Position numbers and translations under genes: made by a program. Below are positions 56,760 to 64,000 of a DNA stretch of 64,000 nucleotides, one piece after another. Every line of letters starts with the position of its first letter. The first letter of the stretch is position 1. This DNA comes from Notospermus geniculatus (Eukaryota > Nemertea > Pilidiophora > Heteronemertea > Lineidae): positions 193,162 to 257,161 of the forward strand of contig NMRB01000840.1 of NCBI GenBank assembly GCA_002633025.1, in the 5' to 3' direction. The notes under the pieces are model-generated. The model had not been told where the DNA came from. It saw only the letters and a program-made list of their open reading frames with translations, and did no database searches.

Positions 56760-56865
56760 TCTGATAATCACAGAAAGGAGATGGACCTGACTGGCAATTG
56801 AACCTGGAACTTCAGAGGTGCAGGTGCTGATGTTTCCACTGCACCACTCTGACAGGCTTATAAGT
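56760..56865 (-). mobile_element. tRNA-like SINE head
   Basis: On the minus strand GTCAGAGTGGTGCAGTGGAA with B box AGGTTCAATTGCC. Confidence 0.6.
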
Positions 56866-57132
56866 TGCAGTGTGTTTCTCTCCACCTCCTTCAATGGCAC
56901 TTTACCACTTTTAGGCCATTCGTTTACTTCCACGAGCTAGCTCGGAACAGGCTCTACAGCGTTCGTTTACACCGGAACTGCGTCATCGGGCCTTTCTCGG
57001 ACCAGGCGCGACTAGCCCTACACGCCGAGGTGGGCTTCTCGTGTAACCTTCCCAGGATGCAAAGCAGGATGTCACTTCCGATCATGAGATGCACACAGCC
57101 CTCGCATACATCAGTGTACATCGGCGTGCAAA

Positions 57133-57238
57133 AGTAATCGAACGCTGTCGTGTTAGACACGAGTAAAGTGTCATGGCGGATATTCAGCCAATCACAGCAC
57201 ATTTTTCTCGTGTCTAACACGACAGCGTTCGATTACTG
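57133..57238. mobile_element. Short palindromic MITE
   Basis: AGTAATCGAACGCTGTCGTG and its exact complement CACGACAGCGTTCGATTACT form 31-bp arms (GTTAGACACGAG inward). A related AGTAATCGAATGC stands alone at 57298. Confidence 0.8.
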
Positions 57239-57853
57239 GCTGTTGTGCGCACGCTCAGCTTGTTCCTTCCGGGGCTTGCCCGAGGAAGGCCCGAGGAAGT
57301 AATCGAATGCGGACATGAACAGTTTCAAGAAGGGAACAAGACAGGTGGTTTTGATGGGCATTCAGAATGTAATTGACACTTCTGATAGATATCATCTGTC
57401 TATTGGTGGCACACCAGTCGTACAAGTATGTAAGGAGATATTGTAATGACCATCAGATATACTCCAAATATCGATGGGTCTTTCCTGCGAATGTGAAACG
57501 AGCCCGTCACTGACAACAAGACCATCGAGGATTCCAGCTAAGCCATGATAGGATATACAATTTACCTGTTGATCGCAACCAAAGGAAACCATGACAACCT
57601 ATCAGGATGCTGCAGCAACCATTCTGATTTACTTCATTATGGGTATTTAACGGGGTTATATTTGGCGCTATTGCCAAGCTTCGAGGATAAGGGTTGATTT
57701 ACAGTCTAGTAGCTTCTGGATGAACAGACAGGGATTCACTGAATGAATGGCTAATTAGCACTTGAACTTTAAAGGTCAGATACTCCTTAAAGCCATGCGT
57801 GTTTGGTTGTAGGCCTACTATGACTTTATGCTCTTGTTGTGCTCGCATCAATA

Positions 57854-58029
57854 CAGTAGAACTCGCATACAACATACTGATTGGATTGGAACCAGCAATT
57901 TCCGTCCGTTATATGCGAAGTCTGTTGCATATGGTCTATGCATTGCTAGATGGGAACGGGACTTCCAGAATCGCTACATTATAGGCGAGTGTCCGGTTTA
58001 TGCGAGGCCGTTATATGCGAGTTATACTG
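57854..58029. mobile_element. pogo/Tc1-like MITE with TA duplication
   Basis: Starts CAGTAGAACTCGCATACAAC and ends GTTATATGCGAGTTATACTG, flanked by TA. CAGTATAACTCGC-like ends are typical of pogo/Tigger elements. GTTATATGCGA also occurs inside. Confidence 0.8.
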
Positions 58030-61000
58030 TATTTCAAAACTGGGCCAACATTTTAAGACCGATCATTCAGTGGTTTTTTATAGAGTATTAGTTAAATGTG
58101 AAGGTTAAGGTTTTAAAAATCGGCCTCACATGACAGAAATATTCTTTTTATTTAGACTTCCTGTTTCTAAACAAGGGAAAATTGTAGAAAAAATAGCAAA
58201 ACATTGACAAGTATTATTGAGTTATGGTCTGATCTATATTATCACAATGGATAACAATGGACCTCTCCTTCGATTAGAAACCTGAAATCTGTCTGATGCC
58301 GGCTGATTGAACGCCTTGGGCGTAGGTGTAGCTCATGTGCGTAAGTCTAAATGGAGGAAAACAAACGCTACTACAAACATTCTATTATTGACCATTTGTT
58401 TTTCATGATTGTAGCCTTTAATAGAAACATTGCCTCGACCGTTTGGTTACAATGGAATGAATCCATAATCCAATTTTTTTCAATGTTTACCGACAACAAC
58501 CGGATTGTGAGTATCTCTGTTTGGTTCCTGTCTCTTTCTTTGGCTTCGGCAATTTGTGAGCAGATTTGTTAACGCTAACTTTGCTTGGAGGTAGAGTCTA
58601 CCAATAGCCGCTACCATGTGCAAGGCTACGATTACACAGACAGAGCTACTACACAATATATGGATATGTCGTCAGTTGATCCCTTCAAACCAGTTGAAAC
58701 TACAAAGTGGCAACTCGACTGGAAATTGAACCAATGACCTCTCGATCACGAGTCCGATGCTCAGCACTGCCCCACCATGTTCCACAATAGGCCTACTGAC
58801 ACAGTCACATTCACATTCACAATCTTGTAGTCTACTCTGACAGACGTCTAAAGGGCTATAAACATAAAGTTTTCTAATTCTCAATTTGCAACTCCACCTT
58901 AAAATTTTTGCGAGATATTGAAACATTAGTTTTCCATCACTCCAAATTGCTCCATTCTGCTCAAACTGTCTCTTTGTGTTACCATGAGAGCTTATTCGTT
59001 AATTACTCAGCTAATTATAGCAAAGGCAATTGATTCTGGATCCCCTGATGCCAGTAATGGCAACAGCATCCTCGAAACCTCTTAAGAGTAATGGATAATC
59101 AATGGATGAAAGCCATCCTACATCTCAAGATGGGATAAGGGCAGGAGGGTTTTAGATGAGAGTGGTCGGAGGAGGTCTCACTTAAGAGACAGTCTAAGAG
59201 GAGAAGGCGTACGGCCGTCTACCCACTTGCAAATTAGCAAACGCCCACTTAATCTTGTGTTTTGCTATTGGATCCAATATTCTAACTTTTTTTAACTTGA
59301 AAATGCATTACTGATGGAGACTTGGCAAGCCTAAAGCCCACACGGTTTGCTGGGAGGTAAGATGAGCTAGTTTGTCCCTGAGTTCATCACCCAGCCAATG
59401 ACGGAAGTAGGCCTATCATTGTGGTTAAAACAAGGTACACCCATGCTCAGCCCCAAATCTGAAGTGCGGTGACGAAGGGAGTGAGCGCTAAAGAACCTCT
59501 GATAACCTGAGGCTGCTTGAAGCCAAGCAATCACACTAAAATTTGAGAAGAGTTTGTTTGATTGTTTGTGTGTTCGCGATTTTCTCGCAGACTGACAAAC
59601 AGATTGCTCCCAAACTTGGTATGTGCATGCAGACAGACCTCGGAAGTGTCCTTACGACGCCCGAATTTTGATATGACTTCGAAATATCAAGATATTAACG
59701 AAAATAACAATGATGTTTCGGCCTTTTGACATCATGACGTCAACGAGACTGCCATTGATTGCATCATCCGTGACGTCGGTAACGTCATGTGCGATGGAAT
59801 GACGTCATTATGCCACTCCCCCCAAGCACTCCTAATGACGTGGTGCGTGCGTCTCGCATGAATTTAGCAGCTCCACCACTGAACGGGTATTGCCTAGTTT
59901 TAGTTTGAGAAATATCGACTCTCCAGTGTTACTGCTAACCCAAACCTGCTGGTATTAACTTTTGATAGATGAGCCACGGCGGTGTTTCATCTGAGGAGTC
60001 TCCATCCGAATCATAATGATCTGTATCAATCAGTCACTAAGGCAGAAGAAGACATCCCAGGCATCCTAACCAGACATTTTAATCAAAATAATCCTACGAT
60101 TTATTCCCATGAGATGTGAACAGTCACAATGAATGGTCGTCTACGTAACCAAAGGATGATTCGTTATTCCACTGATTTGTCAATTTCTGATGGAGATTGG
60201 TGACTTGTACCAGGGAATTATTGTGAAATTAGGTCGCTTTTTAAAGGTCAGAGGTGGATGGTGGGGAAGCGGTGAATCATCAGACATGTCAGAGTCGTGT
60301 CTTGGAGGATCGGCCAGGGTTCTCCACTAGTGTAACAGAATGGGCATGCCGCCCGTTCTAAAACGCAGGATTGATCTCAGCGCCTGGTCTAAAAATTGCC
60401 GCCTGAAAATTATTCACTTTAAATAACACTGAGGTTTTGCAAGCACCGGCAGGAGCTAGATCTGCATTCCGAAATGCTGGGAAATCGAATTTCAGGGCTT
60501 CTCTAGATTTAAAATTTTTGTGGGCGAGGCCCCCAGGCCCCCCGCTGAGGATGCATGCGCAGCAGTGGCTTCCGATATCAGTAGCTGTGTGATGTCACCA
60601 GCGCCCGGTCTGTTTCAAACCCTGTGGAGAACTCTGGATCCTGGTTAATCAATAACTTCGCCATGTCACCAATGTCTACCCTGAAAACTGCCAGAAAATA
60701 GACAACAGGACTAAACAACCTGTGAGACAAGAAATGTACAAAAGGTCATCATTGACAAATAGACAGAACAATTTCGTAGTTGCACCCTGCTTGAAAATCA
60801 ACAGGTCCGTCTTACAGCTGACAATCAACGGTAAAGCATTTCTCTTGTTGTCATTATCACCTTCGATAAGCTCTAAAGAATAATGACATTTAGCTTTGTC
60901 AATTTCAATAGATGAGTGGGTGTAAAGTACATCGGATCAAAGGGAACCTGGATATTGCCAATAGACACCTTTTCTTTCCTATGTTGCTGGCTGTTTATCA

Positions 61001-61340
61001 AACTCAAGTGATGTGTCAAAAGAACATGTCTACATCATTCAAACCATTGTAAATAGTCATATACATTGTGTACAGCAGACAGATCCATAAATTCACCATA
61101 ATTATGAGTTGGTTGCTCGTCTTATCTGGGGTTGGTTCAGTAGTGGTTGTCAACAGGCGCGGATCAAGGGGGCAAACCCGGCCCGTGCCCCCCCCCCCTA
61201 TTTTTCAGTGACCAACATTAGAAAAACTAGCATATTGACCCGTGGCGAGCACATTTTGGGGGAGTTAGTTTGCCCTTGAATATCCTGAGGTAGAGGGTCT
61301 GTTGCTTTATTGATGAGTTTGTTTGGACAGGGGTAGTTTA
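58030..61340. other. Gene-free DNA with repeat fragments
   Basis: A SINE head on the minus strand lies at 58690-58790 (B box GGTTCAATTTCC). A TGACGTCA-rich patch is at 59740-59815. An inverted-repeat element is at about 60314-60639 (CCAGGGTTCTCCACTA against TGTGGAGAACTCTGG). No exon was recognised. Confidence 0.45.
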
Positions 61341-61577
61341 TTAACCGTCAAATCCATGAGCAGTGAGGAGTTTTGACTTTCTAAACAGCAGCATCACGTC
61401 TGGTTTAATCTCTTCAATCACCCTAATGCAAAGGTGACCCAGATTCATGATAGCTCGGTTCACATAACATGAGCCCCACTGTGTATCTGTCCAGCCACTC
61501 TTACACGTAGGTAGGTCACTGACCTTCTTGTAGATGGCAGCGCAGGTCACCACACATTTGATTTTCTCTCTTTTTCA
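61341..61577 (-). other. Open frame with coding-like composition, status unknown
   Basis: 78 codons without a stop, reading KCVVTCAAIYKKVSDLPTCK then SGWTDTQWGSCYVNRAIMNL and IRVIEEIKPDVMLLFRKSKL before TAA. No acceptor with a pyrimidine tract precedes it, and no ATG starts it. It may be a decayed gene or transposon fragment. Confidence 0.25.
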
Positions 61578-62443
61578 TGTAAATCAGCACTTCTTTTAAA
61601 ACCAAACCGTAACGAAAACACGTTCCTCCAATTGTACTGTACACATAGGCCGCTCTTCGTAGGCTTCAAGCCCTAACTAAGGATGAGATAGGGCATTTTG
61701 GGCATAATTTGTCCCTCAGATGCTGGGAAATCGCACCAACGGCATTCTAGATTTCAAAATTTTCTGGGGGAGACCCCCTACCATGGCTTCGCGCCTTCCC
61801 AGTTCTTGCCTTCATCGGTCCCCCTGTGGCCTTCTGTGCCCTCCTTTACCAGAATCCTGGGTCCACCCCTGGTCAATTGTTGAACTGCACAGCAAAAAGC
61901 CACTGCTGAGCCAGAATGTAATGAATCTAACTCAGTGTTAAATTCTTGAAATTCATCGCCTCCCATTATGCATGAAAAAATCATGACTTGAGGATGAACT
62001 GTATGCATGGTATAGGCTACCAATCCCTCAGAGGACTTATGTACTGCAGGGAAGTTGGCCTACCAAAACCTCACTTCTTCAACATGTCTAAACCTCATTC
62101 ATTTTTTTTGTCAATAGTATCTTCCCAGTGCCTTCAAACGAATACTGGTTCTAATATCGTGATGGGTTTTAAGTAGATTTGATAATTTTTTTCTGAAAGG
62201 GGTTAATATGACTGCATTTTATTATACATGTATGTTATTATATCAAAGATATTATTGCATGATATCACAACTATGTAATACATTTCTGATGATGTACACA
62301 TGATACTGCACATTAAGAAAAAAGACCAAAAACTAACCTCTCTAATGAGAACAGCTCTGACAAATGCTGTCCTTAATTGAGAGGTGTCCTGATTACAGAA
62401 GACAAATAGCAATGACCAATTTGCGACTGAACATTGGTGTCCT

Positions 62444-62585
62444 TTAGGCTTCCCTTACATAGAAGTATTCGGTATACGAAAACGCCGGTTAACAAAGGCA
62501 TTCCGAGGATTCACCACCGTGAAGCCATTGTAAATGTAAACCGGCGGTTTCGTATACCGTATACTTCGATGTATAGGAAGCTTTA
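62444..62585. mobile_element. Same MITE family, independent copy nested in another repeat
   Basis: Shares AACGCCGGTTAACAAAGGC and the CGTATACCGTATACTTC arm with 29791-29926, but has GGCTTCCCTTACAT and TATAGGAAGC outer ends. It splits a GGACACCTCT-type element (62338-62640). Confidence 0.7.
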
Positions 62586-63342
62586 TAGAGAGGCGTCCTC
62601 CTGGCAGAGGTATCCGGTAAGGGAGGTTCTACATGTACTGTATTTTAACAACTGGCTGGGATTAAATAAAGAGATAAATGTTGATTAAAGAGATAGGTTT
62701 GGATTTCATTACTTTTAGTTTTAAGTACATGACTGTACTGCCTCACATCATTTAGTTCCTTTTTAATGCAGTCTATCTTGTATTTGAAGAGGACAGCTGT
62801 GACGCTGTATCTCACCACACTTGGTCAAACACATAATTACTGATTTTATCATGTAATTTATGACCAAGAACACAGATGTATGCACCATTTCAATCAAATG
62901 CATTGGAACCTCCTAGGAAGACACCTCTGCCAGGAGGACACTATAGGGACACCAACGTTCTGTCATGTCTGTTGTGAGAATTGGTCACTTTCACTGATTC
63001 AGTAACCTCTGTAATCAGGACACCTCTCAATTAGGGACAGCATTTATCAGTCCGAAGGATGTCCATAATAGAAAAGTATGTACCACTCTAGTCTAAACTA
63101 AGCACCAGTTGTCAAGTAAATAAACACAACCAAATTGTACATCATGGTTATGGTGGTATATGAGAAAATTGCTGGAACAACTTCTTATAACGAGAATGGG
63201 CAAATATACATTAAAACCACCACTTGTAATATTAATGTCAGGATGATATACTACACGAGAGGGAGGATGGGCATGGACTGGCCTGGGATTCTAAACCACC
63301 ATTCTTGACACTAGAGGCGTCGTTCCAAATAACACCCTCTAG

Positions 63343-63483
63343 TATCGATCAGCCACCGCCATGTTGAAAAGAAGTGCAGCGCAATAATATGTGTAAGGAT
63401 TCCTTACCATTGTGAAGCGGTCCCTAATGGTAACTCCATTAGGAGGAGTGATGCGGTCAAACATGGCGGTGACTGATCGATGA
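63343..63483. repeat. Inverted pair ATCGATCAGCCACCGCCATG
   Basis: TATCGATCAGCCACCGCCATG and CATGGCGGTGACTGATCGAT face each other 141 bp outer to outer, with CCTAATGG and CCATTAGG nested inside. Probably a small MITE. Confidence 0.6.
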
Positions 63484-64000
63484 CAGTGTCTATTTGTGTA
63501 ACGTAGTGGAGAAAATGGGCACTGTTGTACAGTTTGCTAAACCACCAGACCCAGGCCACCACAGAATGTGCCAGTGTCGAGTTGATAGCCAGCTACATCG
63601 TGATGTAGTCTTATCTAGTCTGAGAGTGAATGATAGTAATTATATTTCGGGTAGTATAGCCTACTCAAAAACACCGGGTGGATCATACTGAAGGAGGATC
63701 ATCGTTCCTGCCACACCACCAGGAGGACGTCTGAACGCCAAATTAGGCTGGGTCACGGGTCGGCCTTTTGTCCTTCATGAAGGTACAATTGTAGTTGCTA
63801 AGCACATAGGCCTATGAGATGATAATGTACTGAGCAGGCATAATGAATGAATCAGCTAAGACGAGTGAAGCTGGATAAATTCGTGGCGCCAGTGCGTTGC
63901 CCGGGCGATCAGACTTCCCGCCGAATAGGGATCACGACTGAATCCGTTTTTCAACAAAGTGAACGGAGTAGGCCTATAAGGAAAACCACCAAAAATTCAT

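Larger units (their letters stand above)
61578..64000. other. Gene-free DNA with Tc1-like and MITE copies
   Basis: Decayed GGACACCTCT elements at 62338-62640 and 62900-63070, a nested MITE at 62444-62585, a hAT-like remnant at 61715-61870 and an inverted pair at 63343-63483. No exon was recognised. Confidence 0.45.

Overview
This is nuclear DNA of an intron-rich animal, most likely a marine invertebrate. Every convincing gene has GT-AG introns in consistent phases. The window is also full of short inverted-repeat DNA transposons (MITEs), tRNA-derived SINEs and minisatellites, and it contains stretches present twice with a few per cent divergence, as expected from a very heterozygous animal. 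I cannot name the species. Layout: 1-2667 is 3' flank. 2668-20493 (minus) is a SCAF4/SCAF8 homologue (RNA polymerase II CTD-interacting SR-like factor), reconstructed as 15 exons and 1361 codons in one unbroken frame. 21357-23333 (plus) is a MANEA homologue (Golgi endo-alpha-1,2-mannosidase, GH99), 3 exons and 493 codons, head to head with SCAF. 25677-31924 (plus) is an unrecognised 12-exon, 488-codon coiled-coil-rich gene. 34389-43985 repeats 23262-34388, so this gene appears again at 36615-41489. From 43854 to the end there are only scattered exon candidates on the minus strand, four minisatellites clustered at 49.8-55.9 kb, SINEs and MITEs.

Four blocks are present twice in direct order: 9345-11180/11181-13019, 14302-15310/15311-16308, 16950-19400/19570-21111 and the 11-kb block. 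Three single-N joins (17876, 19569, 38971) lie in or next to them, and each copy carries transposons the other lacks. Unmerged haplotypes laid end to end explain this best, though a real tandem duplication is not excluded for the two blocks without an N.

The most interesting signal is the class of small differences between copies. At ten sites one copy has plain TA while the other has TACCGGTA, TACATGTA or, once, TACCGGTACCGGTA; an eleventh is TA versus TACGTA. These have the form of excision footprints of TA-inserting (Tc1/mariner-like) transposons, and TACCGGTA is far commoner in the window than chance predicts. They may be the visible trace of an active, unidentified element.

Functionally, SCAF acts in the nucleus on polymerase II termination and poly(A)-site choice, and MANEA trims glucosylated mannose from N-glycans in the Golgi. 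Their pairing looks like a shared CpG-rich promoter region, not a common pathway.
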